This document shows positions 48,376-59,793 of a DNA stretch of 64,000 nt, in pieces. Both the position numbers and the translations under genes were made by a program. The notes beneath the pieces were generated by a model that made no database searches, was not told the origin of the DNA, and saw nothing but the letters and a program-made list of their open reading frames with translations. Each line of letters begins with the position of its first letter. Positions within the stretch are counted from its first letter, which is position 1. Source of the DNA: Trichosphaerium sp. ATCC 40318 (Eukaryota > Discosea > Flabellinia > Trichosidae); the NCBI GenBank assembly GCA_038496445.1, contig JALMLS010000438.1, positions 124,001 to 188,000 of the forward strand, given 5' to 3'.

Positions 48376-51300
48376 ATGGCTGCCATTGAAAAGCCTACAT
48401 TGAGGACGACAGAAAGGTATGCTTTTTGGGCATTTCAACGTTAATTTAATTATCCACTTTAGCGACGACTTTCTAAAGAGCTCCCGAGTAATACAGCACG
48501 CAAGCTTGCACAAAATAACGCCTTTTGTTGGCAATTCACTCTACGGATCTACCAAAGAGCGACACGACGAGAAATCGTTCCCAAAATATTGGAATAAGTA
48601 TATTGGGGCTAATGGAAGGTTATTAAAAAAAGTACAACAAAAAAACTGTCAATAATGCTTTCTGACGTCTCTATTTAAGGTTATAGTAGCGGGTAACGAA
48701 ATACAAGTGAAGGCAAGCGAAACGGTTTTTTAAACGTCACCAACAAGCTAAATTATAACTAAGGGCGTAGAATGGCCCTTAGGAGGCGTAGTGCTACGTG
48801 GGCAGCACTTCATACCCAACCCAAAGTACGCAACTGAAAACCTGGTTGTAGTATTTAGTGGTTCTCATGGGAGTTGCGAATATCATTGCTCTACTTTCGC
48901 TTTGTGGTTTGCAAAACGAGGATGTCATGTATGGGTTTCAGTGAACTTGGGAAAAAGACGTTTTGGAAAAAAATTTTAACTTATCTTTTCTGTAGTGTTT
49001 GTGTATGGATTATCGAAGTTTTGGTGCTAGTACGGCGTCAACATATGTTCCTAGTACAAAACATAAATATGGAGTAAATGGTACTGATGATGAGTGGAGT
49101 TCGAAAGAAACGAAATTTCTTTCTATTTTTTTTATACTTTTCCTATTACTGAAAGAAAAAAATGTCTGACTGAGTTTCTTTCTTCAGGTCTTGCAAAGTT
49201 GCATGGCTCTCATTTATTCCAAGACGCTGTTGAATTTTATAATTGTGCCAAAGATGGTATCAAAGATCACAATGGACTTGTACGTTCAAGAAACCAACCG
49301 AAACGGATTAAAGTCTGACTTTTTTTCCTCTTAGAATTTTGAAACAAGGAATATAATTTTATATGGATTCTCCATGGGTGGTCCAATGGCTGCTTATGTT
49401 AGTCTTAAAGTTGCACTAGCTGGTGGTAGAATACGTGGATTAATACTTGATAGGTATGTGATTAAAATCATTTATTCTATATGCTCTTTCTCATCTTTTT
49501 TGTTGTTCCACAGAGCGATGGTTAATGTTAAACAAGGAGCTAAAAATAATGGTACAAACGTTCACGGCATGTATTCTTGTACTGACAAGAGATGTAGGCT
49601 TTCAATCATGGGCGGGTAGCATAGCTGCATTCACACATGACAACCTAGAAATTTCCAAGACATTGAAACAATTAAGTGATGTTTATGCTGACATACCTTT
49701 AATTATTACTGCTGGTGGTGAAGGATTCGATGAACATGCTGAAAGTGATCAAAAGCTAGGTATGTGTGATGTATAAGACGCTCAACATATTGATCTAACC
49801 TCAAGGCCTTACTCAATGCCATGTTGTATCCTAATTTAATTCCAATTGAAAAATCTTTTCTCTGGCTTTTGCCACAAAATTATCACGTGTTTTTGTCCTT
49901 TGCGATGATTTATTTATTTACTATTTTTCAAAGGTGCTGAAGCTCAGAATGTTGGATTAAATAACGTTAAAAAGGCATCTGTTGCTAATGCCGAACATGA
50001 AGATCACTACAAGATTTTATTAGAAATAGAAAATTTTTTAGATGTGTTACTTGTCAATTCTTTAGTTCGATTTTCTTCAGATATTCAAGACTCAGACGAT
50101 GAAGACACATCAGAAGAAAGATCTATAAGGTAAAACTTACAAAGAGTAGCCGGTGGGAGCCTTCTACAAACAGCTAACATGTAGCAATTTATTCTTATTT
50201 TTTTCTGCTTTAAACCTTTTTTGCTGTTTCTCTTTTCTTCTTTCTCTTTGTTCCGATTATCAGTGTTCCTTTATTTTGAAGCAGTGTATTCGTTGTCATT
50301 AATTTGTTTATTTAGGGAAAAAGAACAAGAGAAAAATGAAATAGTGAAACAAAACGCAGCAAATATTTTTAAAGAATTGAATGACGCTCTAAGAGCTAAG
50401 CGAAAAGCTGGACCAGAAAAAGCAGAGCCTTCTAGTGGTCCTAATGAAGAAAAACGACAAAAAGAATTATACAGATCAAGTTTCTCTTGTAGAGGAGGGT
50501 GGGATGCTTTGGAGGCAACATTAACTAGGTAAGCGAGTATAAAAAATAACAATTTGATTTTTTTTGGAAGATACAGTTTTTTCGGTTTTATTACTTGCAC
50601 GTGATTGCTTCACTTAATTATTATGTTCTCAACCACATTTTAATAATATTTTGAGTACCTGATGCTATACTCTGTTATTTGACAGTATCAGGAAACTGCA
50701 ACAAAACAACAAGAAAATTTTTGGAAAAATTACAAGTCAAAACAAATTTTTTGTTATACTCGTTTTTTGTTTCTTTACTTATCATTATTGCTAGTAATCC
50801 ACCTCCAAAATCACCTAGAATCATCCACACACCACGGGAAACATCTCGTAGAGAAACTATAGCTAACTCAACAGCGATACCAATAATCACAACCAGTTCT
50901 CCAAAGACACAAGAAGTTGAATTTAAAGCTTTGAATTCAAGTAATTCAATACCAGCACTATTAAAGATTTCGGCATCTTTAAAAAATGGGACTATACTAT
51001 TATGGATAGATAACCTATTTAATAAAGAAAAAAAAGCAACATTGGATCTGATGAAGAGTATTCCAAACATAACGGTACATTACTTTTTTTTTTTGGTAAC
51101 TTTTTTATCTCCTTGGACCTTTTTCACTTTTTCTGAACCTCAACCTAAAGAAAACTTGCCATAATTATCTAATTCGTAACTACAAACATATTTACAGTAC
51201 CGTTTGGCCTTTCAAAAGATAACAAAAACGATTGTGGTCCTTTGTTGTACAAGGTTTTTTTTACTGACAAAGTATGTTTTTAGGTTGTTCCTTTAAACTC

Positions 51301-51806
51301 TTCTACAGCTATGTTTGATTGGCTTACGAAAAATGTTACATCAAGTTCTGACGCTAAAAGAGTTAAAGTTGTTACTAATAATTACCGTGTTAATGATTTT
51401 GGAGATCGTGCTGGTGAAATGACTATAAAGTACGACTTTCAAACTTAATCCCAAAAAAAAAAATTGCTCAAACAAACAACAAAAAATCAGTTTTCTTTCA
51501 AACTCACTATTAATCAATACCTCACCTACCTAATATATCTCTTTATATAATATATACCATATGATTTTTTTATCTTTACTTACATAGAGCACCAAGAAAC
51601 ATTTGTATTCAATTGTTTTTTGTTGTTTTGTATTTTTTTTTGACAGTTTTTTTAGGACGTTAAGGAAGAACAATAAGTTATGGAAAACAATACCGGCAAT
51701 GATTTATTGTGGTAATATTAAAGCTGCAAAACGTATAGCAAAAAATTTTAGTAATGTAAGTGCATCAAATGATCCTGTGGCAGTAATGACGTTTGCTTCA
51801 AAATAA
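48376..51806 (+). CDS. Alpha/beta hydrolase with long C-terminal extension
   Basis: ATG at 48376 (MAAIEKPTLRTTE), second exon IQHASLHKITPFVGNSLYGS. The hydrolase core follows: HFIPNPKYATENLVVVFSG (first strands), MDYRSFGAST (DYRGFG-like turn), and the nucleophile elbow YGFSMGGP with Ser at 49371-49373. Then comes IPLIITAGGEGFDEHAE (likely the acid) and AEHEDHYKIL (likely the catalytic His, near 49995). The same frame runs through an acidic stretch (DIQDSDDEDTSEERS), a charged helix (REKEQEKNEIVKQNAANIF), a Ser/Pro-rich linker and a second alpha/beta-looking domain (TILLWIDNLFNKEK, then FGDRAGEMTIK, then TIPAMIYCGN). That last part resembles a receiver or flavodoxin-like fold (inference). Stop TAA near 51804-51806. 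Substrate unknown; could also be two adjacent genes. Confidence 0.7.
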
Positions 51807-52089
51807 ATTGTACATAAAAAAAAAGAAATACAAAAAGAGTAACATACTACTTGTTAATTAAGGAGAGTAGTGTTCTTGTTACTTGATATGTCAAGTTGTG
51901 TCATATCCTTCATATTAAGGGTCTCTAGCTGATCGGTTTTGTGCAACGAACGTGGGGGTTTTTTCGGAAACATAGTCTTTCAGGGTCCTTGGTATTATCA
52001 ATAAATAAGCGGTTGCCTCAAATGGGTGGCAACAACAGCAAGCAGAGAAAAATAAAACTTTCAACCAACGGTACACGTCATAGTACGAC
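51807..52089. other. Intergenic region
   Basis: Short AT-rich gap. No feature seen. Confidence 0.5.
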
Positions 52090-52945
52090 ATGGTATTTGA
52101 GTTTACTAACATAAATTTGTTAGACGGTAGTAGTAATGAGGATGAGGGAGAATAGTATTAAACTAACCTAAGATATAGTCTGTTGAGTTAATTATGTTTT
52201 CATAGTGATTATGTATTTAAAATCGCTGTTGTTGGTGATTTTTCTGTTGGAAAGAGTAGTTTGGTTCTTAGACTCGCTGATGACACATTCACAGAGCCAT
52301 TGGACACAAAATGTGTTGAATTTGTATGTCCCACCCAAACTAGCATTCCATGTCACGTGTTTATGACTTACTTGTAGAAAGTAAAAACAACAACAGTCTA
52401 TGACAAGAAAGTCAAACTAAACGTTTGGGACTCTCCTAGAGGTATGATGCTTCTGTGCTTGTAACTTTTATTTATCAAGTGTTATCTCTTAAGATACTCG
52501 AAGATTTCGTAGAATAGATATCTCTCCACCGTACCTTCAGGCTGATGGTGTTGTGGTTGTATATGACTGTACTCAACAAGATACTTTTGACAGTGTACGC
52601 AAATGGCTGAAAACAATAGAGAGATATGCAAAGGAAAGTGTTCAAATAGTCCTTGCTGGAAGCAAATGTGACCTTCTTGATGAGTGTGTCGTTGATCCTG
52701 AGGTTGCTATGGTACAGTATAATTAATTTCAAAATCACCAACCTTTTGATAAAGGCAGTTGCAGAAGCATACAATGTACAATACTTTGAGATATCGGCTA
52801 AAGAATCAATTAATGGTATGTTTTTCACTATCTTCTTCCTTTACCTGATTTCTATCAAGTTGAAGAAGTATTCATTCAGCTATCAGCTATGATTGTTAAG
52901 GATCTCAGCAAACACCATTTAGACATGCATCACAACGAATGTTGA
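52090..52945 (+). CDS. Divergent Ras/Rab-like small GTPase
   Basis: ATG at 52090 ([20 protein letters not shown]). The first exon ends TA and joins through GTATTA...CATAG to T-GAT-TAT, restoring [19 protein letters not shown]. The P-loop GDFSVGKSS (52234-52260) is intact. Switch I has DTKCVEF. G3 reads WDSPRD (52426-52440) instead of WDTAGQ, losing both the Gly and the catalytic Gln. G4 is SKCD instead of NKxD. G5 is EISAKES. Exons after that give [15 protein letters not shown] and end HHNEC, with one Cys at the very C-terminus as a possible lipid site. It is about 190 residues. The fold and Rab-like strands ([19 protein letters not shown]) are clear, but hydrolysis is probably weak or absent (inference). 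It might act as a constitutively bound or atypical GTPase. Confidence 0.82.
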
Positions 52946-53988
52946 ACTATTGTTAAATCACGTGCTTATCACAATACATTGTGCAATAAATATTGGTTTA
53001 TGTCAACTACGTACTATTATTCCACTATCATCAACTCATTTAAGTAATATTTATCAACGTTTTTGAAATAAAAGGAGAATACAAGGAGTGGCATACAAAT
53101 AGCCCAATTGAGTTGCCTGTATAATTGGATACTTGAAAGATTATAACCAGGAGTTGCTCTCAAATACTTGGACTCCAAGAAAAAAACACATGCTACTATA
53201 CTTCTCTATCACATGCTCCAGGTACGGTTACTTAAACGCCGAAGTATCAAGCACTAACTAGTTGTTACGAGAAGACAGCGCACCTGATATTAATTCTAAA
53301 TGGTGTATTGACCTCATGTTGTGGACACTCATTCTGTGCCAACGTACACTATAACTAACTCTATGGGTTGTTACATCTTTAATAGTCTTGGTTCACTAGT
53401 GCCTATCATAGCAAGAGCACAGGAAGAATGATACCTTGGAACAACCCAGGAAAGATAGAGCCTGGGAATTAGCTTCAGGGTTGAATAAGCTTACACATCC
53501 TAATGGGAACGATATCGTTTATATACTAGCAGAGTAATTGCCACTTATACTCCTTTAAGGATGTTCTGTCCGCGTAAGTTAGTGATTATACAGCTAGCAG
53601 GTGAATCTTAAAAAAACACTTACAGCTGCACTTTTCTTCGTGTGATGAATGACATGTGGACACTCAAACTTTAAATATTACATCCTGTGCTTATTATGAA
53701 GTGAATATTAACAGCCTAGGAGCATCAATATCAGAATCAACTGATATTTTTAATCTTAGAGCAACGTTCAAATTATTGCGACTGCAAGTTGACTAGATAA
53801 ACTGGTTGATTTTCTGATCTAGGATAGGTGAAGTTAACTTTATCAGCAATATTGTAACCAGTTGATACTTAGCATAAACATACAAAATTTAGAAGACTAT
53901 TTATTAGAATTTGAGAAGTGTTGATGACTTACAGTAAAGTTTTTCTAGCTTCTGTATGTTCTTGCTTCATCAAGACATTCTTTACTCA
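52946..53988. other. Gene-free tract of about 1 kb between convergent genes
   Basis: No open frame of note. Several perfect inverted pairs are present: CCCAGG/CCTGGG (near 53448-53469), AACGATATCGTT (near 53508), AATATCAG/CTGATATT (near 53728-53750) and AACTGGTT/AACCAGTT (near 53800-53868). Composition is more even than in introns. May be a further structured noncoding tract, but no repeat family is visible. Confidence 0.35.
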
Positions 53989-55454
53989 TTAAATACGAAG
54001 ACCATTAATTTTATGAACACCAGTAAGAGCTTTAATCCCTTCTTCTGTTATTTTATCACAATGTTTAATACTAATGCTATAAACACCTGAAAGAGCTTTT
54101 ATCCCTTCATCTGTAATTTCTTTATTATAGTCAAGATTAATAGTGTGAACACCAGCAAGCGCTTTAACACCTTTATCTGTTACATTTGTATACTTGAGAC
54201 CAATTTCATGAACACCAGAAAGAGCTTTCATACCTTCATCTGTTATTTTGTCACAATAGCTAAGATCAATAGTATGAACGCCAGCAAGAGCTTCGATACC
54301 ATAATCTGTTATTTGTGAGCAACATACGAGGTTGATGGTATGAGCACCAGCAAGAGATCTAACCCCTTCATCTGTGAAACTCAGACAATAACTGAGACTA
54401 ATTTTATGAACGCCAGAAAGAGCTCTTATACCTTTGTCTGTAATGTTTGTGCTGTAGAGATTAATAGTATGAACGCCAGAAAGAGCTTTTACACCCTCAT
54501 CTGTTATTTTCTCGCAACTGCCAAGATAAATTGTATGAACTCCAGCAAGTGCTTTTACACCCTCATCTGTTATCTCCCTGCAAGTACCAAGGTCAATTGT
54601 ATGGACGCCAGCAAGAGCTTTTACCCCTTCATCTGTAATGTTACAATGACTGAGAAAAATTTCATGAACACCAGAAAGAGCTTTTATCCCTTCATCTGTA
54701 ATGTTACAATGACTGAGAATAATTTTATGAACACCAGAAAGAGCTTTCATACCTTCATCTGTTATTTTGTCACAATAGCTAAGATTAATAGTGTGAACGC
54801 CAGAAAGAGCTCTTATACCTTTGTCTGTAATGTTTGTGCTGTAGAGATTAATAGTATGAACGCCAGAAAGAGCTTTTACACCCTCATCTGTTATGTTCTT
54901 GCAAGTATCAAGGTCAATTGTATGGACGCCAGCAAGAGCTTTTACCCCTTCATCTGTAATGTTACAATGACTGAGAAAAATTTCATGAACACCAGAAAGA
55001 GCTTTTATCCCTTCATCTGTAATCCTTCTCTTTCTCTTCAAATTAATATTATGAACACCAGCAAGTACTGTTAACGTTTCATCTGTTACATCACAACTAG
55101 AAAGAACAATAGAACGAACACCAGAAAATAATTTGACAACATCGTTAGGAATTTTACAGCATACGATTTCTGTATGGTGTAGAGTACTCGAATGTTTTAA
55201 AACTGCTTCTGCTTGCTCGGCACTAGAAATATACACTCTATTGTATCCAATAATATCATGAATGATGGAAGCAAGGTGATGACACGTTTGAGAGGCTGAA
55301 AATCGTGCTTTAGTTGTATAGTTTAAAATATATGCTAAAATCTCTGCTGGTAGGTCTAAAAGGCTTTTTTTCGGACTATCAAGGTTAGATTAGGGGTTAA
55401 TAGACTAATTTACGGCTACCTTTGATTAGTGGTGTTATATCCGCGTTTTAACAT
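53989..55454 (-). CDS. F-box/leucine-rich-repeat protein 2
   Basis: Two exons. Exon 1 (55454-55420) reads MLKRGYNTTNQ and joins over a 44-nt intron (55376-55419) to SPKKSLLDLPAEILAYILNY, an F-box that continues FSASQTCHHLASIIHDIIGY. The first Met inside exon 2 lies after the F-box, so the two-exon model matters. About 17 LRRs of 22-23 residues follow (consensus SGVHTINLSYCDKITDEGMK), alternating 22- and 23-residue types, some with T-N in place of the Cys. A block of six repeats is duplicated in tandem (387 bp apart). Stop at 53989. Same architecture and repeat class as the gene at 23404-24709, which has no intron here. Probable SCF substrate receptor. Confidence 0.85.
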
Positions 55455-56097
55455 CAGAAAATAGCTAACGTCGTATAGGGTTAGTTCCCTAGAGTAATTG
55501 TGAACGAAGAGGTGCCAATAGGAAGATAATTTGAAATGAACTGACTGTGGAAAAAGTCAACAGACTTCTGCGCTGGCGAAAAGATGGTGTAACGGAATAC
55601 AAGAGACTTTGTACTTCTCTCACTTCCCAAACGTCGCAACAGAGAAACCAATATAATAAAACAGCTACCACGATCTCTCGACCCACCTCCCCACTTACGC
55701 TCCTACTTTGAGAGTCAGAGGTCTGCCTCTTGGCGGCTAAGTGTAATTACATCAACGATATAGTGGAAGGAGAAATACATGGAGTGGTATTCGAATGGCA
55801 CAAAGAGAATAGAACTGTTTTTGTGACCATGCATTGAGAAAAAGTGCAATGTTAGTCTGTATTTTGCTTATTCCTCAGTAGCAAATGAATCTTCATGCAT
55901 TTTAGATCTAAAAGTATAGCATATGTAGCTATATAATATTGATAGAAATTAATACGTAAGAAGTGAGTAAAAACGCCTTAAAGATTCTAAAAATCCCGTA
56001 AAATCAAAAATCACTTTTTGAAACTGTTTCAACAGCGACGCTGCCTTTACAGTATTTTATGTTTTAGTGGGTTTATTAACAAATGTGTTTTCTTACT
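55455..56097. other. Intergenic region
   Basis: 5' flank of F-box/LRR 2 and 3' flank of the KCTD gene. No RNA, repeat or convincing frame. Confidence 0.45.
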
Positions 56098-57045
56098 TTA
56101 AGCATTAAATTCTGTGGTTAAGAGACGTATTGAGTTACTAGCATAGAATAGATTGACATGTAATCTCCATTGTTGATCGGGTACTAAATGCATATTCCTC
56201 ACTTGACCAGATCTCATATTCCTTAGCTTCAAAACAGCGTTATCACAATCAAGAGTCAAGCAAACAATATCTCCAGTCCTATACGATTGTGTTGCAGATA
56301 CACCTGCTTTACCTTGCTTGTAACAACTGGATACAGTCCAAGAATGACAAGTCGGAAGATTACATGATTGAGGAATCAACTTGTCTGAGTTAGATAGTAC
56401 GCCTATCATCATCCATCCATCGTTTTCTAGTGTTGCTATCTCTAGAGTCCATTTTATAACACCTTTAGAGAACTTTCTTGCTCCTAGAGCAGAGCAAAAA
56501 CCTTCACCGATGTTTTCGAATAACAGTTTATGTTCTTTTCTTAAAGCACTTTTCCCGCTTGTTGTTGAGAAGTAATCCATCATATGATCTTCTGAGAGTA
56601 ACCCATAGTAGCTAGCTAGTACTGATAGATGTACATCAGCCTTACATTGCCTCTGGAATTCTATCAGACCCGGTTCTTTAGCCATACGCATAGATCGAAG
56701 TGTTTTTAGAATTAAAGCAAAGTAATCTGGATCAACGTCCAGAAAGATGCGTCCTTCCTTGTCTAGTATCAAATTATCTTCCCATCTACCGCTGAACATT
56801 ATCTCTAGTAGAGAACCCTTTATTTGGCATAGCGTTAGCCTTGTTGTGGTCATGTGAGTGCCACCAATGTTTAGTTCGATGATATCGTTTGGATTTGTTT
56901 CGTGATGATTTTTCATTCGATCTTTTTCTTCTTCTAGTTGTCTCTTCTCTGTTTCGACGCGCATGGCGTCGTCTATAAGCTTTTTCTTCTTCTCTTCTAA
57001 TTGTCGTTCAAAAGAAGAGAATAACGACTTCATATCATCTGCCAT
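56098..57045 (-). CDS. KCTD-type BTB/T1 domain protein with SPRY-like C-terminus
   Basis: Single exon of 315 residues. Residues 1-50 are a charged coiled coil (FERQLEEKKKKLIDDAMRV). Residues about 54-145 are a BTB_2/T1 domain: IIELNIGGTHMTTTRLTLCQ, IMFSGRWEDN and GRIFLDVDPDYFALILKTLR. Such domains form oligomers and often bridge Cullin-3 ubiquitin ligases. Residues about 170-310 (KWTLEIATLENDGWMMIGVL, then YRTGDIVCLTLDCDN) look like a SPRY/B30.2-type beta-sandwich, a likely substrate-binding module. The start MADDMKSLF is the only suitable ATG. Partner unknown. Divergent from the beta-propeller gene. Confidence 0.88.
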   Translation of the reverse strand: MADDMKSLFSSFERQLEEKKKKLIDDAMRVETEKRQLEEEKDRMKNHHETNPNDIIELNIGGTHMTTTRLTLCQIKGSLLEIMFSGRWEDNLILDKEGRIFLDVDPDYFALILKTLRSMRMAKEPGLIEFQRQCKADVHLSVLASYYGLLSEDHMMDYFSTTSGKSALRKEHKLLFENIGEGFCSALGARKFSKGVIKWTLEIATLENDGWMMIGVLSNSDKLIPQSCNLPTCHSWTVSSCYKQGKAGVSATQSYRTGDIVCLTLDCDNAVLKLRNMRSGQVRNMHLVPDQQWRLHVNLFYASNSIRLLTTEFNA

Positions 57046-57798
57046 GCGTCTAGAATTGTGTTAATGTTGTTAGTATGATCTCAACTTAAAAGGAGATTTT
57101 TGGAGGTGCCCTTTCGCGCACGTGTTTTAACGTTTCGGCGCATTTGAGAATTGTTTAAATTGTAATGAATAGATTGCTACAGGAATACGGAACGTGTTCG
57201 TAGATGCGGAAAAATTGGTGGGGAGCTGGTTGTGTTCTGGCCAGTTTGTTTTTACATGTTCTTATAGTGTTGCTGAGATGGATTTAATGGCCAGTACTAA
57301 CTGACGGATTTTTTCACAGTGCTTTGGCGTAATTTTAAATAACAGACACTTAATTGGCGCATGTGTTAGCCGTATGAGCGTGGGCTCGACATCAATAACG
57401 CAACCAAACACAGAAGCAAGAATTCGACATTTACGTCACGAAGGCAACATTTATAATGGTCGGTATAAGACGTTTACTTCAGTCTCAGTATTCAAACCAG
57501 TTTGTATCACATTACAAAGAATGACGTATTCGTTGTAAAACAAAATTTGCAGTTTTTTATATCAGGAGAATTTTGGGCAGAAGTTATTTGATACCACTCG
57601 TTCGTTTTCGACTCTCCTACCAATTGTCAAGGATAAGTATTTTTAGGGAGAAAAGTTTGTCCTGACATTGAGTTGTATATAGAGACCGTAGACTATCAGA
57701 TACACAGAAAGCATCTTTTTCTAGTTCAGAGTTTGTATTTCTTTCGAAAATTTTAAGTTTTCTTTCTGTTTTTGCCATATTCGGTATCCCCAACAGAG
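57046..57798. other. Intergenic region between divergent genes
   Basis: Carries the promoters of two divergent genes. No open frame I would support. One CACGTG near 57120. Confidence 0.5.
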
Positions 57799-59350
57799 AT
57801 GACAACTAAACACCTCTTCCTTGCTTTCTTTATCTCCTTATTTACTATAGCTAATACTAAAGTGTAAGTAGAGAATAATATAGATTAACTAGCGTATTTA
57901 AACTAACAGACATACTGTAGTATCATAGCACAAGGAAATATTGCGCCTGAAGGGATAGCATGGGTAAGTAAATAAAGTAGAACTTCGTTTGGTCTTTTTT
58001 TTTTAATCACGTGTTTATCTAGTCCAGCACTACTAATTTCTTGGTTTCTTCCTTTATTCAATCCAGTTTATTTATGGTTCAAGATAATGGGTACGCCAAG
58101 TAGTTTTTATGATATCAATGTCATAATTTTTTTATCAGGACAACAACAGCGTATGGACCGGTTACAGGTGTTCCTCCGGTTTCAACTGTTGGGCTTGCTA
58201 TAGACGAAAGTAGAAACGTAAGTACTAAATCACTTATTCAACCCAATCTAAAGACTCTACCGACTAGAAAGTGTACGCATGTGTTGCATCAATTGCTGTA
58301 TTTCAAGGTTTTCCTAATGTGGAAGGCTCTGCTTATGTACGCACTATTGTTTTGCCATCTAATGATTAATGATTGTGGTTTTAGATCGCAGAATGGGAGT
58401 TCGATACAGGGAATTTTACCACACTGATCAATATTACATTACCAACTGATAAGACTCCATTTTGTAACGATGTGGGTATGTTGTTTTTTTTTAATTTTCC
58501 AGTTTAAAAACGTTTTTGTTATAGTCGTGCATGAATCTACAGGCGATCTTTATGCCACAGATTCACTTGGCGCAAAAGTATGGAAAGTGGATGCGGGAAC
58601 AAAAGAAGTAACTACGATTTCCAGGCCTGTTGAATGGGCAGGTAAACACAAAACAAAAAAACCTCCGTAGTTTTTTCAAACACGTGACCTCTTTTAGGTG
58701 ATCCAAATATTTTGAATATTGGTCCTAATGGCCTACACATTGTTGGAGACATTTTGTTAGTAGCAATATCACGTCCTGCTGGCGAACTTTACAGAGTCCC
58801 ATTGTCTAACACATCTGACATTACAAAAGTTGAGTTTGTTGGCAATGCTCCAATAGGATATGACGGGTTGTGTGATGACCCTGCTTCAGGTACTTGGTGT
58901 TTATATATTGTGATATAATCATCCCATTAACCCTCTTATAGGCGGTATTGCTGCTGTAGGTTATGACGACTTTGTTTACAGATTGGAAACAACAGATGAT
59001 TTCAAAACTATAACTGTTACAGGATCATACAACTCCACTATCCGTAAGTCACTTGATAGTTCATTCTTGTTCTCACATAAGCTATAGAAGGTGGACTTAC
59101 AACATGTGCGACAAGGATGAATGAAGTCTATGTACTGAACGGTCATGCTTCCAATCCAACGCAAACTGAATACGAAATTGAGCTGGTCACATTCTCTGAC
59201 ATATCACCAAGTACTACTGAACCACCAAGCACCACTGAACCACCTACTGATGCACCTGTTGATTCTACAACAACACCTCCATCTTCCGCAATTCAAGTGA
59301 CACTATCCTTGTGGCTATTGAGTATTTTTGTTTTTGTAGCAACTTTCTAA
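57799..59350 (+). CDS. Secreted, probably GPI-anchored beta-propeller (SMP-30/strictosidine synthase-like) protein
   Basis: ATG at 57799 starts a signal peptide (MTTKHLFLAFFISLFTIAN). The body, in about nine exons, has blades typical of lactonase-like propellers: IIAQGNIAPEGIAW, VSTVGLAIDESRNKVYACV, VVHESTGDLYATDSLGAKVW, PNGLHIVGDILLVAISRPAG and DGLCDDPASGG. A Thr/Ser/Pro-rich stalk follows (two PSTTEPPSTTEPP-like units, 59207-59280). The end is a hydrophobic tail (VTLSLWLLSIFVFVATF, stop 59348-59350) without basic residues after it, as in GPI signals. Enzyme activity cannot be asserted. Exon borders at 58100 and 58300 are approximate. Confidence 0.75.
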
Positions 59351-59793
59351 CTTAAGTGAGTGCTCCGAAACAACTTACAGCTGTTTTCCACATACAAATA
59401 AATAATCCTTTATAAACGTCTTCATTTTGTGATAAAGATAATATACGCAGTAACAGCAAAGAGATATCATAAAATGACTATGGACGTTACTGTGAAGTTA
59501 TCTATTTTGATTTTATTTTCAATCATCGGAGAACCTGATTCATTTTACTGTAAGATACCGTTTTAGGCGTTTAAATTACTCCAGTCTAGCGCAGTACAAA
59601 TAAGTCGCAATGTCAAAATAAAAAGCAAATTCTTGGAACACAAAGTTCTACGTTGAACTAGGATATTGTTGGTTGACCAACACCACTACCTGATGTTAGT
59701 TAACATTGTTCATGAACCTCCCTGTACCAAGTTCTATATTTCTTGTTTATTTATATACATTTGACTTACAGCATTCATTGGAATAGTCGGCCA
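59351..59793. other. Intergenic region between convergent genes
   Basis: 3' flanks of two convergent genes. A perfect short hairpin TGTTGGT-TG-ACCAACA lies near 59667-59682; nothing else. Confidence 0.45.

Noticed and set aside
54340-55074. Long plus-strand frame of 244 codons
   Set aside because: It is the antisense of the LRR array. Repeats without stops on one strand often leave the other strand open.
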